A DNA stretch of 64,000 nucleotides from Bacilli bacterium (GTDB taxonomy: Bacteria; Bacillota_I; Bacilli_A; RFN20; CAG-826). A program made the translations under genes and the position numbers. Location: NCBI GenBank assembly GCA_900767825.1, contig CAAGAN010000038.1, positions 74,636-138,635 of the forward strand, in the 5' to 3' direction. How positions within the stretch are numbered: the first letter of the stretch is position 1; each line of letters opens with the position of its first letter. The notes under the pieces are model-generated. The model ran no database searches, was not told where the DNA came from, and saw only the letters and a program-made list of their open reading frames with translations. This document shows, piece after piece, positions 1 through 9,517 of this stretch.

Positions 1-961
1 CATCGATTACATTATATTTAGCAACCCAGCCTAATTCATTTTTAGCCTTATCGCATTCAGCATAATTCTCTGCGACATCCCCTGCTCTTCTTCCTACTAT
101 TTCATAAGGAATCTTAACTCCGGTTGCCTTTTCAAAAGCAGAAATCATTTCTAATACGCTAGTACCTTTTCCAGTACCTAGGTTATAGATAACTAAACCT
201 GGATTTTCTTCTAGTTTTTTAATAGTAGCAACATGTCCTAAAGCCAAATCAACAACATGGATATAATCCCTTATTCCAGATCCATCTGGAGTTGGGTAAT
301 CATCTCCATATACTTTTAGACATTTAAGCTTACCAATTGCTACTTGGCAAATATAAGGCATCAAGTTATTTGGAATGCCGTTTGGATCTTCTCCAAGTAA
401 TCCGCTTGGATGGGCACCAATTGGATTAAAGTAACGTAACAAGACTGCATTCATACTCTTATCGGCAGCACAATAATCAGTGATGATTCTTTCAATCATG
501 ACCTTAGTCTCGCCATATGGGTTAGTCGCACTCTTTACTGGGTCAGTTTCTTTTAATGGGACTCTATCTGGAACTCCATATACAGTTGCAGAGGAAGAGA
601 AGACTAACTTCTTGACGTTAAATTCTTTCATCAAAGTCAAAAGATTACATGTAGAAATAAGGTTATTTGAATAATATTCGACTGGTTTAGCAACCGATTC
701 CCCAACTGCTTTTAATCCAGCAAAATGGATGACTGCATCAAAATGTTCAGCTTCGAATACTTTTCTAAAAGAAGCCATGTCACAGCAATCGATTTCATAG
801 AAAGTCGGCATTACTCCAGTTAATGTCTTGATTCTATTTAGGACTTCTTTCTTGGAATTATATAGATTATCGACAACAGAGACTTCATATCCTTTTTCAA
901 TTAAGGCTATAACGGTTTCGCTTCCTATAAAACCAGTCCCTCCAGTAACTAGAATTCTCAT
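1..961 (-). CDS. galE: UDP-glucose 4-epimerase, 3' end outside window
   Basis: Interconverts UDP-glucose and UDP-galactose in the cytoplasm (Leloir pathway; sugar nucleotides for surface polysaccharide). The reverse strand reads from ATG at 961 through about 320 residues and leaves the window just before the expected C-terminus. Visible are the NAD-binding GGTGFIGS near residue 7, the SSSATVYG region and the catalytic Tyr-x-x-x-Lys in NPYGETK, all typical of extended SDR epimerases. Its ATG overlaps the stop of the DUF1836 gene (ATGA at 958-961), so the two are probably translationally coupled at the end of the gatCAB-ligA-pcrA gene string. It may supply UDP-galactose to the polysaccharide locus at 24.5-33.8 kb, which is inference. 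Confidence 0.93.
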   Translation of the reverse strand, partial: MRILVTGGTGFIGSETVIALIEKGYEVSVVDNLYNSKKEVLNRIKTLTGVMPTFYEIDCCDMASFRKVFEAEHFDAVIHFAGLKAVGESVAKPVEYYSNNLISTCNLLTLMKEFNVKKLVFSSSATVYGVPDRVPLKETDPVKSATNPYGETKVMIERIITDYCAADKSMNAVLLRYFNPIGAHPSGLLGEDPNGIPNNLMPYICQVAIGKLKCLKVYGDDYPTPDGSGIRDYIHVVDLALGHVATIKKLEENPGLVIYNLGTGKGTSVLEMISAFEKATGVKIPYEIVGRRAGDVAENYAECDKAKNELGWVAKYNVID

Positions 962-1761
962 TTCTTCTTCTCCTTCTTGGATTTATTTTCTTCCTTGCTA
1001 GGCTTTGCCTTAGCTTTTTCTTTTTCTTTCTCTTTTACTTCTTCCTTCTTGGCTTTTGCTTTAGCGTGGGTATATTTAGCCTCTGCTAATCGCTTTGCCT
1101 CTTTTTCATTCGCAATGGCTTCATGTTTTAATTCATGGCTAGAAGGAGTTACTTCTAATGTCGCCACTTCTCCATGAAGTTCATTACGTAATAAGGATAT
1201 GATGTAATCAGAAAGCAATTTGTTGGCCTGGCTAGATATAGCAAGGCGAAGTGCTAATAAACCAAGGCTATCCCTAGCGTTTTCAGTCGCTTTCTTTGGG
1301 CTTGTCTTGGCTTCAGCTTTATAACGTTTGGCAATTTGGTCTATCTTAATAGAAACTTTATCGCTAGATTCAGAGATAATTGAAGTCTCTAATTCGCAAA
1401 AGAAGGCATATAGTTTCCCTTTATCGGTGGATATACCTTTATCTAATTCAAGCAATAAAGACATATCTGACATAGACAAAGTATTCTTCATGAGGGAAAT
1501 TGCCATCAAATAGCCAATTTGGTCACGTGAATATTTTTTCTTGACAGGTTCAGAAACCATCTTGGCCTTAACATAGTTATTTACCATGAAGGAAGTTAGT
1601 TTCTTTTCTTCATTTGGAGAAAGAGTTTCAAGGGCTCCATTAATGAATTTAAGCACCTGCTCCATATAAAGTTCTACTCCAGGTAGTTCTTTATATTTAG
1701 GTAACGAAAAAGAGGATACTTCCTTTATGTATTGCTTAAGAAGCTCAATCTCTTTTTCCAT
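958..1761 (-). CDS. DUF1836-domain protein with Lys/Glu-rich tail
   Basis: 267 residues. The first ~110 residues match the DUF1836 pattern as I remember it: VNNYVKAKMVSEPVKKKYSR followed by a helix resembling the MerR-like helix-turn-helix of that family. Function is unknown; a DNA-binding role is inferred. Residues ~205-267 are almost only Lys, Glu and Ala, a long charged helix or disordered tail. It starts 5 bases after the gatB stop and overlaps galE by 4 bp, so it is cotranscribed with the translation and repair genes upstream. Confidence 0.7.
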   Translation of the reverse strand: MEKEIELLKQYIKEVSSFSLPKYKELPGVELYMEQVLKFINGALETLSPNEEKKLTSFMVNNYVKAKMVSEPVKKKYSRDQIGYLMAISLMKNTLSMSDMSLLLELDKGISTDKGKLYAFFCELETSIISESSDKVSIKIDQIAKRYKAEAKTSPKKATENARDSLGLLALRLAISSQANKLLSDYIISLLRNELHGEVATLEVTPSSHELKHEAIANEKEAKRLAEAKYTHAKAKAKKEEVKEKEKEKAKAKPSKEENKSKKEKKK

Positions 1762-1766
1762 AATTA

Positions 1767-3197
1767 TTACCTTTTGTTAATTTCTTCGTTCATTATTTTA
1801 GCAACTAACGAAGCATTTATCTTCCCTTTTCCTTTTTTCATGACTTGTCCGATAAGGAATCCAATAGCCCTGCCATTGCCGCCTTTAAAGTCAGCAATAG
1901 ACTGTGGGTTTGCATCTAATACCTCAGTTACCAAAGGTAGTATCTCGCCTGCATCGTTAGATTGCTTCTCGATATGAAGAGCTTTAACTGCATCTTCAAT
2001 AGAAGAATCATTATCAAGGCAATAGAAGAAAATATCCGCGCATTGCTTATGTGAATACCCTTCTTCTTGCATAGATGCTAGTTTCGCTAAATCTTCAGGA
2101 GCTAATTTAAAATCAGCCATGGTCAAGCCATTTTTATTTAGATATGAATTAGTCTCTACAATTAGGAAATTGGATATGGTCTTGGCTAATTTTTCATTGC
2201 CCTTGATACATTTTTCAAAATAATAGGCCATATCTAATGAAGACAAGATGATATCGGCATCTACTTCTGCTAAGCCATATGACATATATCTATTCTTTTT
2301 CGAATCATATAATTCAGGGCAAGTAGATATTGCCTCATTAACAAATTCATCGCTTAATATGATTGGAGTTATATTTGGTTCAGGGAAATATTTATAGTCA
2401 ACCGCATCGGTTTTCTTTCTCATCAAAATAGTCTTGCCACTAGATTCATCAAACCTTCTAGTTTCTTGCTCAACCTTGCCTCCACTTAATAAAATGGAGC
2501 TTTGCCTAGATATTTCATAGGCCAAGGCTAATTCAATATTCTTTAAGGAATTGAGGTTCTTTAATTCGACTTTCGTGCCAAATTCGCTTGACCCATATGG
2601 TCTTAAAGATACATTTACGTCAACTCTAAGGGAGCCTTCTTCCATCTTGCCATCGCTAGTTAAGGAATAGACAACTATATTCCTAATTGCTTCGACATAT
2701 CTACTCGCCTCAACATCTGATCTCATCTCTGGATAAGAGACGATTTCAACTAATGGGGCACCTGCCCTATTGTAGTCTAGAAGAGAATAGTCAACGAAAT
2801 GGAGTTGCTTACATGTATCTTCTTCCATGTGGATACGTTCGATTCCAATACGTTTAGGATTGCCATCTTTATCCTTGATCATTAAATATCCATTAGATCC
2901 GATAGGCCTTCTTTGCTGGGTAATCTGGAATCCCTTTGGAAGGTCGGCATAGAAATAATTCTTTCTATCAAAATGAAGAGTATGGTCAATATTCATATGC
3001 AAGGCATTTGCAACTCTAATTGCATTGATAACTGCTTGCTTATTGACTACTGGCATCGTCCCAGGGAAAGCCATATCGAAAGGAGTGACTTCGCTATTTG
3101 GGAAACGCGAGAAAGAATTTGGAGAAGAAGAAAACATCTTGGATTTTGTTTTCATCTGGACATGGATTTCAAGTCCGATAACTGGTTCAAAATTCAT
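1767..3197 (-). CDS. gatB: Asp-tRNA(Asn)/Glu-tRNA(Gln) amidotransferase subunit B
   Basis: 476 residues, full length for GatB. It binds misacylated tRNA, activates it with ATP and, with GatA-derived ammonia, makes Gln-tRNA(Gln) and possibly Asn-tRNA(Asn). The N-terminus EPVIGLEIHVQMKTKSKMFS is the signature of the cradle domain, and the C-terminal ~150 residues form the helical YqeY-like tail (KGGNGRAIGFLIGQVMKKGKG). It overlaps the gatA stop by 4 bp. AsnRS is also encoded in this window (12412), so the complex is probably needed mainly for Gln-tRNA; this is inference. Confidence 0.96.
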   Translation of the reverse strand: MNFEPVIGLEIHVQMKTKSKMFSSSPNSFSRFPNSEVTPFDMAFPGTMPVVNKQAVINAIRVANALHMNIDHTLHFDRKNYFYADLPKGFQITQQRRPIGSNGYLMIKDKDGNPKRIGIERIHMEEDTCKQLHFVDYSLLDYNRAGAPLVEIVSYPEMRSDVEASRYVEAIRNIVVYSLTSDGKMEEGSLRVDVNVSLRPYGSSEFGTKVELKNLNSLKNIELALAYEISRQSSILLSGGKVEQETRRFDESSGKTILMRKKTDAVDYKYFPEPNITPIILSDEFVNEAISTCPELYDSKKNRYMSYGLAEVDADIILSSLDMAYYFEKCIKGNEKLAKTISNFLIVETNSYLNKNGLTMADFKLAPEDLAKLASMQEEGYSHKQCADIFFYCLDNDSSIEDAVKALHIEKQSNDAGEILPLVTEVLDANPQSIADFKGGNGRAIGFLIGQVMKKGKGKINASLVAKIMNEEINKR

Positions 3198-4663
3198 AGA
3201 TTTCCCTCCTTTTTGTTTAAGACGCTTAGGTTAGATAAGCCACTATTTTCTTCGAATTTATTGGCAATATTGAACAATAATGATTCCTCGAATTTCCTTC
3301 CCATGAAGTTAACTCCTAATGGAAGTGAATTCTCTAATGTTAATGGAAGGGTAATTGAAGGTAATCCGGCAAAATTACCAAGGGCAAGTTGGTTATCAGC
3401 GATTAGATATTCGCTAGATAATTTGTTGCTGCTTCCTTCAAATAACGGGGCAACATTAGGTGCAGCTGGAGTTAGGATTGCATCGTAAGAAGATAATATT
3501 TCATTAACTTTCTCAACAATCTTGGCCCTTACTTTAGTAGCACGTAAGAACAATACATCCTGGTTTTCTCTCATTAAAGCAAAACTTCCGATGACAAATC
3601 TTCTTTTAATTAGCTCCGAGAATCCTTTAGTCCTGGCATTCATCATTACTTCTTGATAACTATTGCCTCCATAATTTGGACCAAACTTAATGCCATCTAG
3701 ATTTGCATCGTTACTAGTAGCCTCGGCACAAGAAATTACTATATAGGCTGGATAAATTGCCTTTAATAATTCTAATGGGAAAGATACATAATCTACTATA
3801 GCACCCTCTTCTTTTAGCTTTTCTACGCCTTTTTCAAAAGAAGAAATAAGCTTTTTATCACTTACTGATTCATTTATTTCCTTAATAACTGCAATCTTTC
3901 TTCCTTTTATAGAATCATCTATATGGGTTAAGTAATTAGGTACTTCTACAGTTGATGAAGTTGAATCTTTTTCGTCTCTTCCTGCTAAAGCATTTAATAA
4001 AACGGCACTATCTTTAACTGAACGGGTGAAATATCCAACATGGTCTAGGCTTGGGGCAAATGGGAATAAACCAAATCTAGAAATCCTTCCCCAGGTTGGT
4101 TTCATTCCTACTAATCCAGCATAGGCAGCTGGCTTTCTAACTGAGTCACCAGTATCGCTTCCAGTAGAAAAAGGAACGACCCCTGCACTAGTTAAGGCAG
4201 CACTACCGCAGCTAGATCCGCCAACCATTCTCGTATGAGTTTCATCATATGGGTTAAATGTTTTTCCTTTATGACCAGTCGTACCAGTTCCACCCATGGC
4301 TAATTCATCCATCGTGGATTTGCCAATCATGATGGCTTTCTTTTGCTTTAATCTAGCTACTACTTCAGCATCAAAAACAGGAACATATCCATTCAAGACA
4401 TTACTAGATGCCGTAGTTTCTATTCCTTTGGTAGAGAAATTATCCTTGCAGAAAAATGGAATCCCCCATAATGGGTTATCTATTTCTACTTCTTTTAAAG
4501 ATGATGCAAATTCTATCGCGCCTTGCTCATCTAATATCTCTATCGCGTTATTTTTGTCTTCCTTGGCCCGCTTTATTGCCTCTAATGTTAATTCAATAGG
4601 AGTGACTTCTTTGTCGACATAGGCCTTATGTATTTCTAATATTGTTCTATCTAAAACTGACAT
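3194..4663 (-). CDS. gatA: Asp-tRNA(Asn)/Glu-tRNA(Gln) amidotransferase subunit A
   Basis: 489-residue amidase-signature enzyme that releases ammonia from glutamine for GatB. The catalytic Lys lies in MIGKSTMDELAMGG, and the Ser/cis-Ser pair in GGSSCGSA and GSDTGDSVRKPA. The frame is open to 4717, but I prefer ATG 4663: it follows a GGTGG ribosome site, gives the usual N-terminus MSVLDRTILEIH and sits one base after the gatC stop instead of overlapping it by 53 bp. Order gatC-gatA-gatB is the usual operon. Confidence 0.95.
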   Translation of the reverse strand: MSVLDRTILEIHKAYVDKEVTPIELTLEAIKRAKEDKNNAIEILDEQGAIEFASSLKEVEIDNPLWGIPFFCKDNFSTKGIETTASSNVLNGYVPVFDAEVVARLKQKKAIMIGKSTMDELAMGGTGTTGHKGKTFNPYDETHTRMVGGSSCGSAALTSAGVVPFSTGSDTGDSVRKPAAYAGLVGMKPTWGRISRFGLFPFAPSLDHVGYFTRSVKDSAVLLNALAGRDEKDSTSSTVEVPNYLTHIDDSIKGRKIAVIKEINESVSDKKLISSFEKGVEKLKEEGAIVDYVSFPLELLKAIYPAYIVISCAEATSNDANLDGIKFGPNYGGNSYQEVMMNARTKGFSELIKRRFVIGSFALMRENQDVLFLRATKVRAKIVEKVNEILSSYDAILTPAAPNVAPLFEGSSNKLSSEYLIADNQLALGNFAGLPSITLPLTLENSLPLGVNFMGRKFEESLLFNIANKFEENSGLSNLSVLNKKEGNL

Positions 4664-4664
4664 A

Positions 4665-4961
4665 TTAAATGACCACCTTTGGTAATTTGATTTGGTTATC
4701 CATAGTAACTTTTGCATTCTTTAAAGCAACTTCAGTTTCTAATGGAGTTACCGGAATATCTTCTCTTAAATAAGAAGTCTCGCAGTCAAAAGGGAAAGTC
4801 ATGGACTCATAAGAGTCAATATCTTTAATCTCTCCTAATAATTCCATTTGCTTTGTCAAAATAACAAATTCTTCATAAAGAGTATCGACTTCAGCAGGAG
4901 TTAATTTAAACATCAATCTCATAGCCGCGTCATTTAGAACTTCTTTTGTAATCTTTTTCAT
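4665..4961 (-). CDS. gatC: Asp-tRNA(Asn)/Glu-tRNA(Gln) amidotransferase subunit C
   Basis: 98 residues, the normal size of GatC, the small belt subunit that stabilises GatA against GatB. The helical N-terminus (LNDAAMRLMFKLTPAEVDTL) and the C-terminal segment LREDIPVTPLETEVALKNAK follow the family pattern with its conserved LREDxP. It lies 25 bases after ligA and directly before gatA on the minus strand. Confidence 0.93.
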   Translation of the reverse strand: MKKITKEVLNDAAMRLMFKLTPAEVDTLYEEFVILTKQMELLGEIKDIDSYESMTFPFDCETSYLREDIPVTPLETEVALKNAKVTMDNQIKLPKVVI

Positions 4962-4986
4962 AAATAACCTCTTTGAAAGTATACTA

Positions 4987-6996
4987 CTATTGTCCGGTTT
5001 TCCCTAAATGAGAAAGCGCTTCTTCTTCATCCATAGTCAAAACGCCTAGTTGCTTAGCTTTTTCTAGCTTGCTTCCGGCATCTTTTCCAACGATGACGCA
5101 ATCGGTTTTCTTTGAGACACTAGAAGATACTTTAGCCCCTATCCCTTCTAGAATCGAAGTTAGTTCATTACGGGAATATCTTTCTAATGAACCAGTAAGA
5201 ACAACGTTCTTATTATAGAAATAGGAATTAACATCAATTTCATCAACCCCTAGATAATTGAAGTTGACTCCATATTGTTCTAATTTATTTAGCATTTCCC
5301 TATTCTTTTCATCATGGAAATAATCAAATAAGGCTTTCGCACATACGGGTCCAATAGAATCTATATTTAGATATTCTTGTTCGCTTGCTATATAGAAATT
5401 AGTAAGGTTCTTGAATTGCTTGGCTAATATTTTAGCAGTCTTGGATCCAACTTCTTTTATGCCTAATCCAAATAACAATCTTTCTAATGAACGCGATTTA
5501 GAATCTTCGATAGCCTTAGTCAAACTTGTAATAGATTTATCTGACCAACCATCTAATTCTTTTATTTCTTCTGCATGGTTATAAAGTTCATAAATAGAAG
5601 GGATATCGCTTAAGAATCCTTCTCCAAAGAATTCTTCAACAACCCTATCGCCCATTCCATCTATATCCATCGCGTCTCTAGAAGCAAAATGGATCATTCC
5701 TTCTATTTTCCTAGATTGGCAGTCTGGATTTAGACAATAATGCAAACCCTGTACTTTTGTTAAAGGCTTATGACATATTGGACAATCTAGAGGCATGATG
5801 AATGGTTTCTCCGTCCCATCTCGCTCAGATATTATAGGACGCACAACTTCAGGAATGACATCTGCTGCTTTCCTCAAAGAGACGATATCTCCAATCATTA
5901 GACCTTTTTCTTTGATGAAATCTTCATTATTTAAGGTAGCCCTCTGCACTAAAGAGCCAGCAACCCTAACAGGTTCAAGGACAGCATTAGGAGTTATCCT
6001 TCCTGTCCTACCTACCGTTAGAATAATATCTAATAACCTAGTTTTTACTTCTAATGGAGGGAATTTATAGGCCGTTGCCCATTTTGGAGTCTTTGCTGTA
6101 TAGCCAATTTCATCATATTCAAGCAAGTTATCAACCTTGAATACAAGCCCATCGATATCATAAGGGAGACTTTCTCTTTTTTGGCTATATTCATCGATAT
6201 AGTTAACCATATCCTTAACCCCATGGAGGAGCCTTCTTTCATGGTTAGTCTTAAATCCTAATTCGTCTAGGTAATCAAGTGCTTTTGAATGGGACGAGAA
6301 TCCTAATTCCCTTGCATTTACTAGGTAATACCAAAAGGCATCAAGACGCCTAGAAGCAGCAACGCTAGAATCAAGGTTTCTTATACTTCCTGCCGCAGCA
6401 TTTCTAGCATTGGCAAATAAAGGCAATCCCTTTGCTTCCCTATCTTTATTTAAGGCATCCAAGGAAGCTTTCGGCATAAATACTTCACCCCTTACTTCAA
6501 ATGGCCTTTTTTCTTTTACGGTTAATGGGATCGATTTAATGGTAATAACATTCTGGGTGACATCTTCCCCCATTACTCCATCCCCTCTAGTAACGGCATA
6601 TTGAAGCAAACCATTTTCATATATAAGCGACATGCCTAATCCATCAATTTTTACCTCACCCATATATGTATTAATCGCTTCATGGGTGACGTCTTTTATC
6701 TTTCTATCAAAGCCAGTAACCTCATCTTCGTTATAGACATTGCCTAGAGAAAGCATAAGTCTTTTATGTGGTATTTTCTTAAATTCCTTAGCAACTTGGC
6801 CACCGACCCTATTTGTAGGAGAGGTCGCTAATTTGATATCAGGATATTCCTTTTCTAGTAAGATAAGTTCATTCATGTACCTATCAAAAGTAGCATCATC
6901 AACACTTGGATTATCTAGTACATAATATTCATAGGTCCACTGTTCTAACTTAGAAGAAAGGTAATCCCTTCTTTTAATTGCTTCTAATTTATCCAT
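4987..6996 (-). CDS. ligA: NAD-dependent DNA ligase
   Basis: 669 residues, full length. Seals nicks in replication and repair using NAD+. The adenylation Lys is in EVKIDGLGM (KxDG), about residue 115. The OB region follows, then a four-Cys zinc site (CPICHKP and CLNPDC), helix-hairpin-helix repeats (LFGLGIKEVGSKTAK, DSIGPVCAKAL) and a C-terminal BRCT domain (VVLTGSLERYSRNELTSILE). Its ATG overlaps the pcrA stop by one base (TAATG), and gatC follows after 25 bases, a common Firmicutes order pcrA-ligA-gatCAB. Confidence 0.97.
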   Translation of the reverse strand: MDKLEAIKRRDYLSSKLEQWTYEYYVLDNPSVDDATFDRYMNELILLEKEYPDIKLATSPTNRVGGQVAKEFKKIPHKRLMLSLGNVYNEDEVTGFDRKIKDVTHEAINTYMGEVKIDGLGMSLIYENGLLQYAVTRGDGVMGEDVTQNVITIKSIPLTVKEKRPFEVRGEVFMPKASLDALNKDREAKGLPLFANARNAAAGSIRNLDSSVAASRRLDAFWYYLVNARELGFSSHSKALDYLDELGFKTNHERRLLHGVKDMVNYIDEYSQKRESLPYDIDGLVFKVDNLLEYDEIGYTAKTPKWATAYKFPPLEVKTRLLDIILTVGRTGRITPNAVLEPVRVAGSLVQRATLNNEDFIKEKGLMIGDIVSLRKAADVIPEVVRPIISERDGTEKPFIMPLDCPICHKPLTKVQGLHYCLNPDCQSRKIEGMIHFASRDAMDIDGMGDRVVEEFFGEGFLSDIPSIYELYNHAEEIKELDGWSDKSITSLTKAIEDSKSRSLERLLFGLGIKEVGSKTAKILAKQFKNLTNFYIASEQEYLNIDSIGPVCAKALFDYFHDEKNREMLNKLEQYGVNFNYLGVDEIDVNSYFYNKNVVLTGSLERYSRNELTSILEGIGAKVSSSVSKKTDCVIVGKDAGSKLEKAKQLGVLTMDEEEALSHLGKTGQ

Positions 6997-9266
6997 TAGG
7001 CTTTACCTCCAAAAGAAGAAACCCTGCTGATTGAAGGATGGGATGAAAGCATTGTACGGTGACTTCCATCATCAAAATCAATCTCAAACATCTCTTCATT
7101 AATTATCTTACTTACTGTACCTAGTCCAAACTTAGAATGGTTAATCCTATCCCCAACTCTCCAGCAGATTACCCCATTCGAAGTAGGCTTTTCTTCATAT
7201 ATGGGTTTCTTTTCTTCCCTCTTCTTGGCAAAGAAAGAATCAAATCCAGGATCATAATCAATATAATCGGAATCATCTAAATCAAGGTTACGTTTCTTAT
7301 ATCCTCCATAGGAGCTATAGAAGCTATCATCTCTTTCCTTAGGCACTTCTAGCCCTGCTTCTTTTATAAATCTAGATGGGGCCTGTCTAGAATCAGTTGT
7401 ATATGTATAAGAAGTATTATAGGTCAAGATAAGCTGTTTCTTAGCCCTAGTAAAGGCAACATAGGCAAGTCGCCTTTCTTCTTCCTCAGCATCACGCTCA
7501 CTATCATCGCTTAAAGCTTTTGGAGAAGGGAAAGAGCCTTCTGATAAGCCAATTACAAAGACGTTATCGAATTCAAGCCCTTTGGCAACGTGAACTGTCA
7601 TCAAGGAAATGTAATTGCCACCAGAAATATCATCTTGGGCAGAAACTAAAGCGATATTTTGCAAATATTCCTCGAATGTTGAATTTGGATTATGTGATAA
7701 ATAGGCATTTAAATCGTCAAATAAGGCGTTGACGTTTCCAACCCTATCTTCATCTAGTTCCTGGTTTTCAGCTGCATAGGCATAATAACCAATATCAGTT
7801 ATGAAATCCTTTAAGATGGCACTATAAGCCTCACTTCTTTCTTGTAATCTTTCCTTGGTCTTTTCCATCTTGGAAACCAAAGCGCCTAAAGCGACAAGAA
7901 TTCTATTTGGAATCTCTGAATCCGAAGGGACGTTCTTTATATATTCGTATTCACCTAATTTAGCATCTGCTGCTTCCTTTTTAATTATTTCAAGGCTAGC
8001 GGCCCCGATTTTCCTAGATGGAACATTAACGATTCTATCGAAGGCAATGTCATCTTTTGGATTAACTAAAACCCTGAAATAGGCAAGGACATCCTTAACT
8101 TCTTTCCTTTGGTAGAACCTAAGCCCTCCAAAAATCCTATAAGGTAAACCCCTATGTGCCAATTCGGCTTCAAAAGGTCTAGTTAAATAGGAAGAACGAT
8201 ATAAAACAGCGATATTTGAATAGATGGCATCACTAGATTTGCCTGCAATCTTTTCTATTTCATTAACGACGTAATTAGCTTCCTCTTCAGCTTTTGAGAA
8301 AGATTTTACAATGGCTGGAAGCCCACCACTTTGGCTAGTAAACAAATCCTTAGGGACTCTTTTCTTGTTATGTGAAATAAGTGAATTGGCCGCATTTAAT
8401 ATAGGTGAAGTAGACCTATAGTTTTCATTTAGTATGACATCTTCTAAATCAGGATAACGTCTAGGCATATCTAGAATTATCTTTTGGTTGGCACCTCTCC
8501 AGGTATAGATAGTCTGGTCAGGATCACCTACTACATATAGATTTGTATTATCAACTGAAAGAAGGTTAATCAATTCATATTGGACATTGTTTGTATCCTG
8601 GAATTCATCGATTAGAAGGTGTTTATATCTAGTAGACCATTTCTGCCTGACTTCAGGATAATTCTTTAAGATATATAAAGTCTTTAATATAAGGTCATCG
8701 AAATCCATGCTGAGGGCATTGTCTTTCTTTCTTTCGTATTCTTTGTACATATCGACCATTTCTTTTTCATTAACATAGAAAGGATTGACCTTTATATCAT
8801 CAGGATATTCGCCTTTATTCTTTTTTCTAGATATATAGGAACGTAATTCTTTAACTATTGGGTCACTTTTTTTATAGTTTGCCTCTACTGCGACTTCTTG
8901 GATAAGTTTACCGCTATCTTCATCATCTAGAATTGAAAATGAAGGTGGAAATCCTAATAGATAGGCCTCTCTTCTTAAAAATCTAGCGCAGAAAGAATGG
9001 AATGTGCAGACAGTTAGAAAAGAAGCAGAACTACCAACAAGTTTTTCTACCCTTTCTTTCATTTCGTTAGCGGCTTTATTTGTGAAAGTAACTGCTAAAA
9101 TCGAAGATGGATCGACATTAAAAACATCCATCAAATAGGCAATACGGTATGTTAATACACGAGTTTTCCCAGATCCGGCGCCTGCAATGACACGGACATG
9201 GGCAGAGGAAGTTGAAATAGCCTGAAGCTGAGTTTTGTTAAGTAAGGAAGCGTAATCAATATTCAT
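6996..9266 (-). CDS. pcrA: ATP-dependent 3'-5' DNA helicase PcrA/UvrD
   Basis: 756-residue superfamily 1A helicase for repair and for displacing proteins from DNA. Motifs in order: Walker A GAGSGKTR (res ~28), AVTFTNKAA, Walker B LLIDEFQDTN, VGDPDQTIYTWRGA (motif III), LNENYRS, TVHVAKGLEFDNV and RRLAYVAFTRAKKQL (motif VI). The C-terminus VGDRINHSKFGLGTVSKI is the Tudor-like domain that contacts RNA polymerase in PcrA. First gene of the minus-strand string down to galE; a promoter should lie in the gap before 9518. Confidence 0.96.
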   Translation of the reverse strand: MNIDYASLLNKTQLQAISTSSAHVRVIAGAGSGKTRVLTYRIAYLMDVFNVDPSSILAVTFTNKAANEMKERVEKLVGSSASFLTVCTFHSFCARFLRREAYLLGFPPSFSILDDEDSGKLIQEVAVEANYKKSDPIVKELRSYISRKKNKGEYPDDIKVNPFYVNEKEMVDMYKEYERKKDNALSMDFDDLILKTLYILKNYPEVRQKWSTRYKHLLIDEFQDTNNVQYELINLLSVDNTNLYVVGDPDQTIYTWRGANQKIILDMPRRYPDLEDVILNENYRSTSPILNAANSLISHNKKRVPKDLFTSQSGGLPAIVKSFSKAEEEANYVVNEIEKIAGKSSDAIYSNIAVLYRSSYLTRPFEAELAHRGLPYRIFGGLRFYQRKEVKDVLAYFRVLVNPKDDIAFDRIVNVPSRKIGAASLEIIKKEAADAKLGEYEYIKNVPSDSEIPNRILVALGALVSKMEKTKERLQERSEAYSAILKDFITDIGYYAYAAENQELDEDRVGNVNALFDDLNAYLSHNPNSTFEEYLQNIALVSAQDDISGGNYISLMTVHVAKGLEFDNVFVIGLSEGSFPSPKALSDDSERDAEEEERRLAYVAFTRAKKQLILTYNTSYTYTTDSRQAPSRFIKEAGLEVPKERDDSFYSSYGGYKKRNLDLDDSDYIDYDPGFDSFFAKKREEKKPIYEEKPTSNGVICWRVGDRINHSKFGLGTVSKIINEEMFEIDFDDGSHRTMLSSHPSISRVSSFGGKA

Positions 9267-9423
9267 AGCCTTAATATTTTACAATTGCTTTCATTCCTTA
9301 TAAATAAGGAAAAGCAATATTTAGGAAGAATTGTGATTCAAGATGGATATAAATATTTATCCCGATGAAAAAAGCCCTTAGATTGGGAACAATTAATCAA
9401 ATTTTTCTTCCAAAATAGAAAAA

Positions 9424-9467
9424 TGGCACTGATTTGGCACTCATTTGGCACTGATTTGGCACTGATA
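9424..9467 (+). repeat. four tandem 11-bp repeats (TGGCACTGATT)
   Basis: Units begin at 9424, 9435, 9446 and 9457. The consensus is TGGCACTGATT; the second has one change and the last ends in ATA. They lie between the divergent pcrA and the 298-residue membrane protein gene, about 50 bases upstream of the latter, in a 250-base gap that otherwise holds nothing I recognise. The period is one helical turn, so they could bind a protein cooperatively. Confidence 0.85.
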
Positions 9468-9517
9468 ATTTTTAGATTACTTAAAATGTCTTTAATGTAA
9501 AATATAAAAGAGCAAAC

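Noticed and set aside
977..1177. Plus-strand frame rich in Phe, Ser and Leu
   Set aside because: It is the antisense image of the Lys/Glu-rich tail of the DUF1836 protein. Similar antisense frames opposite 22213-22599 and 39463-39738 were rejected for the same reason.
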